Assembly: GCA_030549495.1 (NCBI GenBank)
Contig: JAUIRK010000862.1
Span: 370,001 to 434,000 of the forward strand
DNA: 64,000 nucleotides
Direction: 5' to 3'
Source of the DNA: Nectonema munidae
Lineage: Eukaryota; Nematomorpha; Nectonematoida; Nectonematidae
The notes under the pieces are model-generated. The model made no database searches. It saw only the letters and a list, made by a program, of their open reading frames with translations, and was not told the origin of the DNA. Positions 33,604-46,600 of this stretch are shown here, in pieces. The position numbers and the translations under genes are program-made. The first letter of the stretch is position 1. Every line of letters begins with the position of its first letter.

Positions 33604-35989
33604 GTTGTTTAAGCATAAAAAATTTTTAACCTATAAATTGCTATTTAAAAATTAAAATTTTTCATGTTACAATTTAATACGCTGTAAAGCTAAATTACAT
33701 TCTTACTTATTTTAGTATCGGTATCGATGTAGCCAATAAAATGTATCGTTATCGTTTAAAATTGGAGTTGCTACATCCCCATCTTAGTAGGTTTTATGTC
33801 GATTGACATTTCTTAGACACTTCATTTTCAAATGTGTCCTCCATGACTCTTCAAATGTTTTTTGTGGAGAAGTTTCTGTTAACGAAAGCCTTACATCTCC
33901 ATCATATTGTGCAAGCGTCACTGATCTTCTGACAAAAGTTTAATGGCCATATAATTCTACATAATATTTTTAGAAGCCTAGAACAAGTCGAACAGAAAGA
34001 AGAGAGAATAATAAATAGCATTTTCTAGGCCTCTGGTCAAAAGGGTTTAGCTAAAAATTTAAAGAAATTTTTTGGACGTTGTGTATATATTTAATAATGG
34101 TGGATAAAAGAACTCTTGTTTAAATTTGTAAAAATTTTAATATTTTTTTAATATTATATATTACTTTTCGATATGGAGAAGTTTTAAGTTATTACACTAC
34201 ATTATACTATCAAACCCCTTCTTTTCGAAATATAATTTTAACTATTTAAAATTTGTATAAAAGTTATTTCAGCTTTCAATGTTTTATAACTGCTTTAACG
34301 TTTGCTTATTTTTTGGTTACGTTATAGATATTCAGTTTTAGACATAGGCCACCAAGGAAAGCCGGGCGATTTTAAATGTTTTTTTTCTAAATATTGAGAT
34401 TGCATGCTTGTCTACAATAACGTACCCCGAAATTTTTTTTAGAATGCCAAATGAGGTACTACTCTGTATGTTCACCTACAGTTTTGATCTGAATTTAATG
34501 TAACACATGTAGCTTATAACAACTCTACTCTTTGCGCAGCTCCTTCACTTGCCTGTCTTTTCTACTTCTCTGTTAACATTTGTGATTTTATTATGGCTTA
34601 AATTTCTTATCTAGTTTCTCATAGCAACGAGTAATTTTTTATTGTAAATTTTCTTTCTTACGACTGGTAGAGTCCCATCTTGACAAAATTGAACAATTTG
34701 CTCGCCACCTTCACTGCTATCCATAATTTTTCTATATTTTCATTTTATTTGCTTTATTGTTAGTATGTCAAAAAATAAAATCATTATTTGATTTTAGTTT
34801 ATAAATTTCCATTTTTTGATGTTTGTTGCCTACGTCACTGCTTGTCTATTTACTGGTACCATATTACTAATCAGAAATAAAGTCTTCTTTCAGGAAATCA
34901 AGCTAAACTTGATTCAACCCTACATTGATATGCCCAAAATTTGGTTATCGATCGCTTCTGATCCACTACTGACCCTCACAAGCTTATGTTGCGCCATAGA
35001 GTTGAAGTTCTAGTGGCTTTATAGGCCAAATCTTACAGCAAAAGTGTTGCTCCACCGACTTAAATATTGTAGCTACTTTGCTCACTTGTTGAGCTCCGTT
35101 GAAGAATTTATAAAGAAAATTCTTACAAAATGAATTCTAGGATTCCCTTTTACGTGTTTTACTATCTAAGCAAAGTTGCATTTGATAGCAATTTTTGAGA
35201 AATTATTCTCATTCCTAATAATATATGCATTAGTATTCTCTTTGCAAATACTGAACTATAACACATACTTTTTAATATTTGCTATCCACATTTTTCAGCT
35301 CCCACATGTGAGTTAACCGGTTCCAGACTTTCATCTTGCATATTCAAACCTCTTTTCCCAACTAATATCACATCTTCCTTACCTTTCGGATACTCTGTGT
35401 TATAACTCTATAGCAGTGTCTGTCAAAATTTCCACCCTACTGAATTTTTTCATTCTTAAATTACCAAATTTAACATTATTTTTCCTTTTCTGTTCATAAT
35501 TTCTTATTTGTATGAAAAAAGTTTAACTTTTGGTTCTCAACTCTATTTTTAAGACTCTCAAATAATATTATTTGTTTAGGTATAAGTTATTGAAACACTC
35601 AATCAATTTATTCTGTTTTCTGAGAAAGCTCCAAATTATATCTAAAAAACTGATAATAATTTTCGGAAAAACGTAAATTATTTTGGGATATTTTTTTATC
35701 AATTATTATTGAGATAAATTTTTTGAATTTTATTATTGATTAGCGTAAAACCTTGATAATTAAATTTTATATCTAAATTTTTGTCCCTTTCAATAAGGCT
35801 CGGCATCTTTTTGATAATGAAGTGCCAAACGTATTTATCAAATACATTGAGCGTGTCATCTTCTTACCAATTTTATGGTATGCACTTTTGAACCTCGTTA
35901 TAACAGAACTTTATTTTATTTAATAATAATTCAAAATGGATGCAAATAAATGTAATTTTAATCTTAAAAAAACGCATAACCAACTGATC
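33604..35989. other. Non-coding stretch
   Basis: No gene is recognised. Some C-rich plus-strand sequence at 34950-35420 has the feel of decayed LINE sequence, but no domain motif can be read. Confidence 0.35.
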
Positions 35990-36466
35990 TCGCCCTTTCT
36001 TAGTATCCAATGATCAAGCCGCATTATCCCTTAATGAAAATGTTACATATTACATCTTATTTACAATTCAAGTCAATATATTTCCAAAAATAACGTATGC
36101 TTGTTTCTGTTCACCCCCACTAAATCTGTTAAAAAAGGAAACTACAGCGTATTATCGTAACTCTAGCAATGTTCCGTCTCCGTTCTAACGTCTCAATTCA
36201 ATCCCACGGCAAAAAATAATATACACATTCAATTTCATCAGACTTATGGGTGACGTTTACCACCCAGCACTCAAATAACCCATGGAACATCATCAACAAA
36301 CTGGCAAAAAGTCCCTCCTGATTCAATACCTCCCACTTTACCAGTACAAACTATCTCTTACAATCGTCCCTTTTTATCAACAAACTTTCAACAAGACTTG
36401 TTCTTCTTTGAATTACCCTTCCACCATACAATAGGAGAACATGCCAAAATATTATATGCTCTATGC
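35990..36466 (+). mobile_element. Older copy of the I/R1-like LINE, left part
   Basis: This C-rich plus-strand sequence follows the nearly intact LINE in the linker between endonuclease and reverse transcriptase, for example a piece equivalent to SNPWSTINKII. Many frameshifts are present. It continues at 40045 beyond the hAT-like insertion. Confidence 0.55.
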
Positions 36467-36838
36467 CAGTGGTTCACAACCGGGTCCATGTACCCCTAGG
36501 AGTCCATGGAAGAATTTCAAGGGGTCCATGGAAATTCTACTTCAAACTACTTATGCTGAATCTCCTTTAATACTTCTATTTTCCAAATCAATATAAATAT
36601 TAGAGGTCTGGCAAGACCTCCGGGGAGACAACTCGCAAAACTTGCCAGCCTTATTATATATTTAAATGTGTAAATCGTAAAATGCTTAAAAAATATACTT
36701 AAAATAAAAATTTTCAAAAAATATTTTACATACATATTGAAAGCCACATTTCAAAAATTCTACCTAAAAGTTCAAAAAATTTAACTTTGAAATTGCAGTT
36801 TTATTTCATAAAAACTATATGATTGGTTGAAATATGTA

Positions 36839-36840
<2 letters not shown>

Positions 36841-36883
<43 letters not shown>

Positions 36884-36888
36884 ACTAC
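36841..36888 (+). repeat. (AAT)n microsatellite
   Basis: About twelve uninterrupted AAT units followed by ACT units, near the left part of the hAT-like element. Confidence 0.9.
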
Positions 36889-37179
36889 CAATACTACTTT
36901 TTGAAAATTTTTACTTGTTTGATTTGCAGAAAGAATTAAACTGTTTTTCAATATTTCTTTTTCATGATATACATATCATTAGAAAGCTTATCGTTTGCTA
37001 CATACTCTAGAATAATTTATTTTTGCAAAAGTTTTAAAAAATTTTAATAAATGGACATTACTTCAAAAAATTTTGTCTAAATTTTTGAAAAAATTACGGA
37101 CCACCTTTTTATTGAAGCATAATGTGTCTTTTTTAAAAAAAAAATTGAATGAAAATGATATCATTGGAAAGGTATCCTC

Positions 37180-37865
37180 TTTGTGGTTAACATAGGCTAG
37201 GTTATACAAATAAATATATTTTCATTTTTACAAAATCTGCTTTTATGTGAGGTCAGTCAAGTTTTATCTAGTTTCAAAAAATACCAATAATAATTAACGT
37301 TCTTAATTTATATAATATTTTTTCAATATTTTATATTCACAAAGGTAAAATATGATTTTTTACATTTTAAAATTTCATAGTTGAAGAAAACTGTCGAAAA
37401 TTAATATATATTTTTTACTTTTTATGGGTCAGTAGTATAGGTCAGTATAATGTTTTTCTAATAAATTTAAAATTAATTTTGAAGTGAAAAATGTTGATCG
37501 AATGTACAAGATTTGAAACTATACTCTTTGTGGGTAAAATAGGCTAGGTTTTACAAATAAATATATTTTTATTTTTCCAAAATCCGCTTTTATGTGAGGT
37601 CAGTCAACTTTTATCTAGTTTCAAAAAATATCAATAATTAACGTGATGAGTTTATATATTATTTCTTCAAAATTTTATATTCACAAAGGTAGAATATGGT
37701 TTTTAACATTTTAAAATGTCATAGTTAAATAAAACTGTCTAAAATTAATATATATTTTTTTCTTTTTATGGGTCAGTGGTATAGGTCAGTATAATATTTT
37801 TCTAATAAATTTTAAATTATTTTTCAAGTGAAAAATGTCGATTAAATGTAAGAGTTTTGTTTGAT
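37180..37865 (+). repeat. Tandem duplication of a ~347-bp unit
   Basis: Two copies start near 37180 and 37527. Both contain ATAGGCTAGGT, ATGTGAGGTCAGTCAA, ATATTCACAAAGGTA and ATGGGTCAGTRGTATAGGTC in the same order. A third partial copy of the end of the unit lies at about 38511-38607. Confidence 0.8.
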
Positions 37866-38129
37866 AATCGTAGTCTACTTTTATTTAGTTTAGATACAAC
37901 CTTTCTAATTTTTAACGAAGGGCATTTGTTAAAAATTATACCGACAGTGTGCGAAGAATAAATCACATTATTGATTGATTTTAGAGCATAACTATTCGAA
38001 GAAAGATGAACACATGTTGCATATTACGTTTTTTGAGCGCAGTGAATTCTTATCTCGCATACGCTTCACCACATCTTTAGCACGCGTGTGTGGTTTATTT
38101 TATCGGGCTAGTGTACGCTTAGTTTATTT

Positions 38130-38231
38130 GTAGTGTTCCTAGCTTAAATTTTAGTCAAATATTAAAACGCTTATAACTTTCGTATTTCCCAACCAAATGT
38201 ATCATGCGATATACCAAAGTAAAGCATTTTT
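38130..38231 (+). repeat. Dispersed ~100-bp repeat, copy 2
   Basis: It is inverted relative to the copy at 25392-25494, about 90 percent identical by eye, and sits inside the hAT-like element. Confidence 0.7.
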
Positions 38232-38984
38232 ATGGGCTTTCAGAATACATTACTTATATCATAAGAACTTAAGAAATACCATTTTACTGTTTTTATTTTC
38301 CATGGGCTTCATACCATTAATTAGCAGATAAGGGATGCACTTTAAACTAAAGCTCCTTTCATTAGGACAAATTTTTACCTATATTATGTGACAATTTCCA
38401 GCACAATTATAAAGCGACTCTATTCTCAGAATCTAAATTTATTTGTAGATTTTTATAAAATAGTATTAGTTTTTCCTTTTTTTTTATAAATTAACCTTCG
38501 TTTTTTTATTGGTCAGTATAATGTTTATCTAATAAATTTAAAATTATTTTTGAAGTGAAAAATGTAGATCGAACGTACAAGTTTTGTTGGATAATCGTAG
38601 TCCACTATTTATTTTTAGATTTTTATAAAATCATTTTAGTTTTCGGTTTTTTATAAATTAACATTAGTTTTTTACTTCTTTTGAATTAATCATCCAAAAT
38701 TTAAGTGCGGGTTTGATTTACACTTTGATTCCAAAAAAATATGTTTTGGATAAATATTATTTTTATTATTGTTTACTTCATATAAATTTCTAAAGAGAAG
38801 ATAAATAGATCAAAATATGTGTTTTAATCAATTTTTCTCAAAAAGTATTGAAGCTATGAGGTAGCAAAATATGAACAGAAAGTTTGATATTTTTTGATTT
38901 TTTAAAGAATATTTTTCGATTCTTTGATCACAGAATTTTATTTTGATTATTTGACAAATATAATATTTAAAATCGTTAAACTAT

Positions 38985-39314
38985 AAAGTTATTACCTATA
39001 CTTTGCAATTTGCACGATTTTAAATATTATATTTGTCGAATAATCAAAGAATCGAAAAATGTTCAAATCAAAAAATATATATTCTTTTTAAATATATCGT
39101 TGGCTCCCCTTACTTTTAGTTTCATATGTGCATAATTTGATAAAAATTAATTATTAAAGACTAGGTTTATCTTTCCATTTTAAAAGTAAGGGGAGCCAAC
39201 GATATATTTAAAAAGAATAAATATTTTTTGATTTGAACATTTTTCGATTCTTTGATTATTCGACAAATATAATATTTAAAATCGTGCAAATTGCAAAGTA
39301 TGGGTAATAACTTT
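38985..39314. repeat. Long hairpin, ~134-bp arms, 62-bp loop
   Basis: The left arm (38985-39118) and right arm (39181-39314) are near-perfect reverse complements, including CTTTGCAATTTGCACGATTT and GTTGGCTCCCCTTACTTTTA. The pair would fold into a long double-stranded RNA if transcribed. Outside the arms GAGGTAGCAAAATATGAACA occurs as a direct repeat at about 38860 and 39328. Confidence 0.9.
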
Positions 39315-39582
39315 TGTAACATCGTATGAGGTAGCAAAATATGAACAGAAAGTTTGATATTTTTTGATTTTTAAAAAAATATTTTTCGATTATTTGATAT
39401 GAATTATCGCGGTATACAGGTTGGAGATGAACCATCGTAGTATACAGGTATAATGTATATAGGTAATAACTTATGTAGCATCGTCTCCCCGAATGAGGTA
39501 TATCAAATCTTACATCTAGCAGAATGTGAACAGAAAGTTGAACATTGTCTCCCTAGTTATTTGTACATGGAATAGAAACCAT

Positions 39583-39715
39583 CGTAGTATACAGGTTGAA
39601 GATGAATCATCGTAGTATACAGGTTAGAGATGAATCATCGTAGTATACAGGTTGGAGATGAATCATTGTAATATATAGTTTGGAGATGAATCATCGTAGA
39701 ATACAGGTTGGAGAA
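39583..39715 (+). repeat. 28-bp tandem repeat, about five copies
   Basis: The unit GAATCATCGTAGTATACAGG followed by TTGGAGAT is repeated about five times, with two further copies at 39395-39450. Confidence 0.85.
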
Positions 39716-40044
39716 TATATATTTAGAGCTTTTTTAAATAAATATTTTCTTCCCTTTTTTAAAGTTTCATATTTTCAATGTTTATATATTCTTTTTATTA
39801 GTTACAATATTTTTGAAAAATTTATATTTTAATTGGAAAAAAATTTTATTCACATTTTATGTCAGGCTTTACGATTTCTCTGATTTTATATGAATCATAC
39901 GATTTAATCAGAGGACTAGAATCATCTTTGCATAAAAATCTTTGATTAATTTTGTTGGCTCAAACTATTCAGTTGTAGGGGTCCACAGGTAAAAAAAAGT
40001 GACTGAAAAAGGGGGAATGGGATAAAAAAGTTTGGGAACCACTG

Positions 40045-40884
40045 CTCTATGCAAAATCACACCTTCCTTCCATCACCACAAAGGAACTAAGCCTAACAGG
40101 AAATTTCCGTAAAACAATTTTCACCTAGCTTCAATCTAATTTCACTTAAACAGATTAAGAAATCTGTCTAAATTCTAAAAAAATATTTACTTCTTATCTT
40201 CAAAGCATGACTTAACCAACAATAAATGGGAAATAAATAAATATTCTAGTAACATTGAAACTTGACGTCAAATTACTTTTGTACTGGTCCTAGATAAACT
40301 CCTTGAAATAATCATTCGTTAATCACAGATACATTGTTCTCAATCCAGCAGCATCATCCATCAAACGCAATTTACATACTTTCTTGACAAAAATATTGAA
40401 AGAGCTCTATCTCTTTTTTTCACAGAAAACTTTTTAATAGTTTTTCTAGAGATAATAACGTATTCAATTCAGCTTGCCATCTCCCATTTGTGCATACCTC
40501 GCTCACAAATCCTCCACTCAGTATATCATTAAATTTATAAGCTCATAGCTCTATAAAGCTACCTTACCTTCATATATCGTGGCTGTTTTAACATATAAGT
40601 TAAATATATTCAGACATCAAAAAGCATGTCTTTCTGATATTATCTGCATAATTTTAATTTATCCATTCCTTAACTTCCTCCACAAACAAGAAGATTTTAG
40701 ACGGTTTCTTATTAACTTTACAAGCATAGCTCAAAAAGTCAACCTAAAGCTTTCTCTCTTTTACTATAATAACACGAAAGAAATAGTATGCATAAATTCA
40801 CCTTTAATGCGACCAAAACCATTCTCAACCACTTTACACAAAAACATACTAAAAAGTTTCTTCTTCTTCTAGATGACACTTCCT
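40045..40884 (+). mobile_element. Older LINE copy, right part
   Basis: It continues 35990-36466 and matches the reverse transcriptase of the nearly intact LINE: VLDKLLEIII, HQTQFTYFLDKN and ACLSDIICIILIYPFLNFL correspond to VLGKILEKIL, HPSQFAYLPHRN and GCLSDILWLILINPLLDIL. Several frames are needed. It stops near the next LINE insertion and shows no 3' end of its own. Confidence 0.65.
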
Positions 40885-40900
40885 CTTCTAGATGATTAAA

Positions 40901-41996
40901 CTTCTCCTTCTAGACAAAACAATCAATTTCATACCTTCGCTCTACTTCTTCACCAACCTCCCTACGCATCTTCACAGACGCCTCAAAGAAGTCCCTAAGT
41001 ACCTCCTTTGCTTACGCCTTCTTCAAAGGCTCTTCCACTAGCCCCTTTTACACCCATTGATCCCAATTAAATCCTCTACTCTCAATCCTCGAATGCGAAA
41101 TCTTTAGCCTTTTACACGCCTGCACTACGATCACTAACAACATTAACCACTTCCTTCCCCACTTTACTACCATCCATTTCTATACCGATGCACAAAACAT
41201 AATCCACGATCTCTCTCTATCACACAACATCCCATTTCCCTCCTTTCAACTCGCCTCCTCCCTAATCAATCTTACAAAACATTTCCACATACACCTATGC
41301 TGGTGCCCTGCTCATCTAAACATACCAGAAAACTCCCTCGTAGATTACTTAGCCTCAAACTTACACCTAACCTCCCACATTCCTCTCAACTCCCTACCGC
41401 TCAAAACCATTCTAACACACATTCACTTATCCACTCTAGAAGAATGGCAGATGTCCATATCTTCATCTCAAAATGCACTAATCTCCTCTTTACCACACAT
41501 CAGCACAATTCACACAACTTTCAAAAACAAAAAATTTACACCACCTCGTTCAACCATTCGTTGGCTATCAGGCCATTGCACATGCAAAGCATATTTTTTC
41601 CGAATTAAAGTAAGCGAAAATCCATACTGTCGTTTCGGATGCGACACAATAGAAACGCCATACCCCCTCATATTCACATGTCAAATCTTCTCTTATCATC
41701 GCCAAGATCTTCTATTTCGCTGCCTTTCTTTACTTAACAGATCTCCAACAACACTCTCAGATCTTCTGTTACACCCAACACTACTAAAATCCCTAGCAAC
41801 CCTCATTGACACCATTGAAACAACTCTCACCACCGTCGATAACCCTATAACAAACTAATCTGCTTTTCTCTTCTACTTTTAGGACAACCCATCTACCAAC
41901 ATCTGCATCTTCCTTAACCAACTCTCAAGCTTACGCGAGCATATCAGCTCACGCTGGAAAGTGCTTTGAAATCCACCTACCTACCTACCTACCTAC
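40901..41996 (+). mobile_element. 5'-truncated copy of the I/R1-like LINE
   Basis: This separate 1.1-kb copy starts in the RNase H domain. IFTDASKK, IHFYTDAQNI, LCWCPAHLNIPEN and a C-terminal CRFGCDTIETPYPLIFTC can be read, with several frameshifts. The 3' end has GGAAAGTGCTTTGA and a tail of CTAC units. A 16-bp duplication CTTCTAGATGATTAAA lies at 40885-40900 and 41997-42012. The tail unit differs from that of the nearly intact copy. Confidence 0.85.
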
Positions 41997-42012
41997 CTTC
42001 TAGATGATTAAA

Positions 42013-42535
42013 AGGGAGATAGATAAGGTGAATATAAGTCTTTAAGACCAGATTGAAAAAAGTTTAGGGAAGGAAGAATCTTGTATTTGTAAGGTTCAAG
42101 AATAAGAGCTTTTTTGGCAGAAGAATCAACAAACTCATTGTAAAATCTTTATCGAATAAAAGAAATAATTTTCTAACATTACCCTCCTTTTAGCGCTTCA
42201 AACTTAAAAAAAAATAGAGTAAAAAAGACAACTATAGGAAAATTATTGATTTACTACTTTTCGCTACTTGTATTTATTCAATTTTTTTATACTCTTAAAA
42301 ATCTTTCACTAGGTCAAATATTACAAAATTATTTCTTTTCATCGATATATTTTGTACAATACAGCATGTATTTTTTATTAGTCTATACTCTATATCTATA
42401 GAGTATAAAAACTAAATATCCTGAATGATATTTCAGGATTCTGAGCATGTTTTAAAAAGGTATTCAAATCTTACACCCTATCAAAAATATTGAGTTTAAA
42501 ACTTAGAGAATAAAATTTATATCTAATGGTAAAAG
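42013..42535. other. Non-coding stretch
   Basis: Nothing is recognised here. Confidence 0.4.
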
Positions 42536-42795
42536 CACTGGCGGATCCAGAGGGGGGCACCTGGGCCTAGGCCCCACTATGAAGAATGGTTTCAGAAATT
42601 CTGCTTACCTATTTTGCTCTTTCCTAAAGCATCAATACTTGTATGGTAGTATTATAGAAAACAAAAAGAAGTATAGCTATGAACGATGTGATAATGGTCT
42701 TAAATACCATAATAAAAAAGTTACCAAGACGATGAAAACAAAACTAGTATTTTTTAAAGTTGGCCCCCTATGGTCAATTTTTGGATCCTCCACTT
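42536..42795. mobile_element. 260-bp hAT-type MITE
   Basis: The left end CACTGGCGGATCC and, reversed, the right end AAGTGGAGGATCC match at 10 of 13 positions. The 8-bp duplication GGTAAAAG is perfect (42528-42535 and 42796-42803). GGGGGGCACC and GGCCCCCTA lie just inside the ends. Confidence 0.85.
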
Positions 42796-42803
42796 GGTAA
42801 AAG

Positions 42804-43495
42804 TTGTGTGTTTTGTTAATTAGAAACTTACTATGGAACAAATCTTAAGATACGTATGATTTGTGAGCGATATGCTCAATTTTTCCTAAATATTTGGATT
42901 CAACATAGGAAACAAAAACATTAATTTTCCATTTACCGCTATCGCATTGAAAGGAAGAATAATCTTCCATAACTAACCAGATGGTAAGGATAGTCAGGAT
43001 TTGGAATCGAATAGAGACCATGTGGATTGAGACCCAATTCTCGCACCCCTAGATGATCTCCCGAATATGCACTAGTTTACTGAATATAACAGATTTTTTG
43101 TGGTCTTTCTGAGGAGGAGAAGGTAGAATCCACAAGATAGAAAGAAATATAGTACATATTTTGATTATTTATTGCTATTTTATGAAGTGAAGAAAACTTT
43201 CATTGTGGTCATTCTTTTAAAATATGTGTATTCTCTTTATTATGTGTATATTTTGCTTATGTATGTAAGGCGCATCAAACAACCTACAAACTATAAAAAA
43301 AAATTCAATAAAAATGTTACAAAGATCAACGAAAACTAAAAATCTAAAAGTTTTCTTAAATTAGAAATAGAATATTGATAATTTAATGAGATTTATATTT
43401 TTTGGTTCATTTTTGTTCCATGACTGTGGTTTCTGTTTTACAGAACCGTGATATCGGTTTAAATTCTGCATAGTTTAGTTTTGGCATATATAAAA
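42804..43495. other. Upstream region of the COLGALT-like gene
   Basis: No repeat is recognised. The sequence GGCATATATAAAAATG directly before the start codon is TATA-like but too close to the ATG to act as its TATA box, unless transcription starts elsewhere. No further promoter element can be supported. Confidence 0.3.
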
Positions 43496-43665
43496 ATGAA
43501 ATTTCTTTTATTATCTTTGTTATTGCTGTTTAATACTATTTTTTTAAAATCTTCTGATAAAACAATCGTTATATGCTTCTTAGTCAGAAATAAAGCTCAT
43601 ATCCTTCCATATTTTTTAAATTTAGTCGAAAGTCTTAATTATAATAAAAAGAATCTTGCTTTGTG
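43496..43665 (+). CDS. COLGALT-like exon 1
   Basis: It holds the start codon, the signal peptide, and NKAHILPYFLNLVESLNY, the first conserved block of the family. The exon ends TTGTG before a GTAATT donor, and the split Trp codon is completed by exon 2. The start is supported by the signal peptide beginning directly at this Met. Confidence 0.85.
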
Positions 43666-46600
43666 GTAATTTAATCTAATTTAAATGATTTTATATTCTA
43701 TATTTCTTGTATACCACCTACCTATCATTGCATATATATATATATATATATATCTTATAACAACAACCCTACCATCTCTATTAAACGATCATCTCTGTAT
43801 GTTTACGTGTTTTAATCAGGGATAGTGAGTTGTAAAAAAGTTTTAGCTTTCAGATCAGCAGCAGAAGCTTGTATACAAATCGTCGGTTTTTGCCACCGCG
43901 GTTGCTCATTGTTGAAATTAATGAAAAGTTTTGAGAAAGTACTTTAACTGAAGTTTCTTGCGATAAACAATCTTTTCCCATTTTTACAAATTACTCTGAA
44001 TATCGGGCAGATAGTCATCTTGGTGTTGACTGTCTTTTGGTGGCAGCGCTATTTCTTTTGAATGCAAGATGCTCTCACCAACTTGCTAGCAGACTACTAA
44101 CTGCAATAGGGTTCGACCATGGGTAGATTGCTGTAAGATGGGTGTGTATGCATACACATTTGAATATGTGTGTTTGTGAGTGATGCACAAAGGGCAGGAA
44201 GTTCTAGGATGTATGATGGGGCTGCTTTTGTCTAAATATTGATATAGAATTGAGTAATAATTTATTGTTGCCAGTTATTTATGTATTCTTGCATGTCGTG
44301 TTTAGCTGTGTCGATGTTTGGGTGTGTAGATGTTATTGTTATGTAGTCGGCATATGTGACTAGATGAATGTGGGGTTTGGTTGGCTGTGGTATGTCTAAC
44401 ATCTATATATTAAAAAGGATTGGTGAAAGCGAACTTCTTTCTAAAACAAAATCAACTTTTATCTGTGTTAGTGAAAGGCTAAGTTGTAGAAAATCTTTCA
44501 TTTCAAATGTAATTTAAAAATTTCTATAAAGTGTAGCACGTGTCTGTGATAAACTTAGATCTTTTGAATGAATGATGAAAGCGCTCAACTAAGTTTGATC
44601 TTTTTTATCAAGAGTACTCGTTATCAGTCTTTTGCGGATCGGCTTTCGAATATTACAATCCTTCCATAACGAAAACGCCATCTCAAGGAGAAATTTTTCA
44701 AGGCGCTACAAAACACATATCGGACCGCCAAGACTGGCAAATGAAATTAAAAAATGAGGTTATCGAATGTGCATGAAACTTCAAAAGTGATTATTTATTG
44801 ATCCTATTATTTAAAAATATGGGTAAGTAGTGATTTAACTATTTAGCGTCAGCTTTTCTGGCTTTTTTATGAACAAAGTTTCTAAAAACACTATCCAAAT
44901 CCTTAATATTGCTAGGTGCTACAAAGCAATCTAGGATAAGCAAAAAACGAAATATAAATTCTTTAGAGAGTTATCAATGAGCCTCATAGCTTTTATCTCA
45001 TCTTATTTTACAGTTACAAGGAGAAAATCAAGTAAGTAAAACTGTGCTTGAGGGAATAACTAGTTTTTCGGAGCTTAACTCACTTATAATGACTTCCTAA
45101 CACCATGTTGTAGAAATAGACATGCGTCTATTTATCGATCCTAGTAAGCATTTCGGACTTGTTGAACTAAAAAGCAAAAGCTTTCGCGAAAAAATTGTTT
45201 GCCAGAGTTTTATAAGAACAGTAGAATCATTCGGGTAGTTTCCTGAAATTTGTGAGCTGTTCAAGATGTGTATACCCGAAAGAATATACTGTTGCAACCA
45301 ATTTTTCATATGTAAAATATTAAAAAATGAAACAGAATTGTGGACTTGATGCGTGCACCATTCTGTGTATTCAAAATTGATGCAGAATAAATGATTTTTT
45401 TAAAAACTGTACATCGGTTGTGTCCATTTTTGGATCATTGGTATTAAACGGCTTTATATTGTATTTTTGGCATTGTTTATAATAAAAGTTTCTTTTTTCG
45501 ATTTCATTAATATGCTTGCTTTATATTGCGATTTATATTCGTTATAACGTGATACATACTTTTGCTCCTCGATCGTGATAGAAGAGTGGAATTTTGGCTC
45601 ACTGACCAAAAGATTGCATTACTGATACAGTCGTATTAAAATATAAACCTGTGTTATATTTGTTACATTTTTCAATTTGTAGTGATTCTATTTTGCATTA
45701 TTATTTCTTCTAAATCGAAAACCTCTTTTACAACTGAAAAAAGTGGTTTTTACAATTTTTCAGTATGTTTATTATTCATATATTAGTCTTTGATATTATC
45801 GCTATCTTTAAATTTTTTGTTTTCCAATTTTTAGGATCAGAAGTGACCACAATGTTGATAATTCCACTAAAATTCTTGACGAATGGCTTACAAATGTTGG
45901 CAACCTTTACACGAATGTCGATTACTCTCATGATGGTTTTGCATTTTGTTTCTTTTTTTAAATTGCCTTTGATTTTATCACACGCAAAAGAGCCCCACCT
46001 CTCAACTAAGAAAAATATTGCATAAAATTAGCTGGACCATATCCCTTCAAATTTCGTGAGCTTTACTAAAATCGCTAGCTGCATTTTTTGAAACCTCGCC
46101 TGCTTTCTCCGAGGTGATATGCGTTAATACCAATAAAACTAAATTCATTAAAATCAGAAAAATTAGTTCTTAAGATAGATCCTTGTAGCGTTGGTGGAAA
46201 AAGAGTTAAACAATTCTATTCTTTGTGTGTTTTGCAATAAATGGGTGCATGGTAGGTGCTCTAAGATTGAGGGTTGCAAATTAAAAGCGAACAATTTTAA
46301 ATGTAGTACATTAGAATTCCACAAATATTCCAAATTTGACCACACAAAAAATTAGAAGTCATTCGATTCATTTAAAACAAATTACATATGTGCAATCAGC
46401 GTATCAAACTCTATCAAAATAGATTTTTAATTTTTGATTTTCCAAGCCTTTATTCTTTAAAATATTATTAATAATATATTTGAAGAAATATTTTTTCAGT
46501 AAGAAGAGTTTTAGGAAACTCTTCTCTGTTATGTAATGATATATTCTCATTGCCTGTACGGTTGAACGCGGGTAGACAACTTGAGTGTCATCTCCAACCT

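Larger units (their letters stand above)
36467..40044. mobile_element. hAT-like non-autonomous element, 3.6 kb, inside a LINE
   Basis: It begins CAGTGGTTCACAACCGGG and ends TTTGGGAACCACTG, with a perfect 8-bp duplication CTCTATGC (36459-36466 and 40045-40052). The GGGTCCATG-rich left end and GGGGTCCACAGG near the right end are typical of this hAT group. No transposase frame is present. The interior is a patchwork of repeats, including a tandem duplication, a long hairpin and a 28-bp array. Confidence 0.9.

Noticed and set aside
43481-43495. ATA-rich sequence as an in-frame earlier start or TATA box of the COLGALT-like gene
   Set aside because: The Met at 43496 directly starts a good signal peptide, and the AT-rich motif is too near the ATG to be a supported TATA box.
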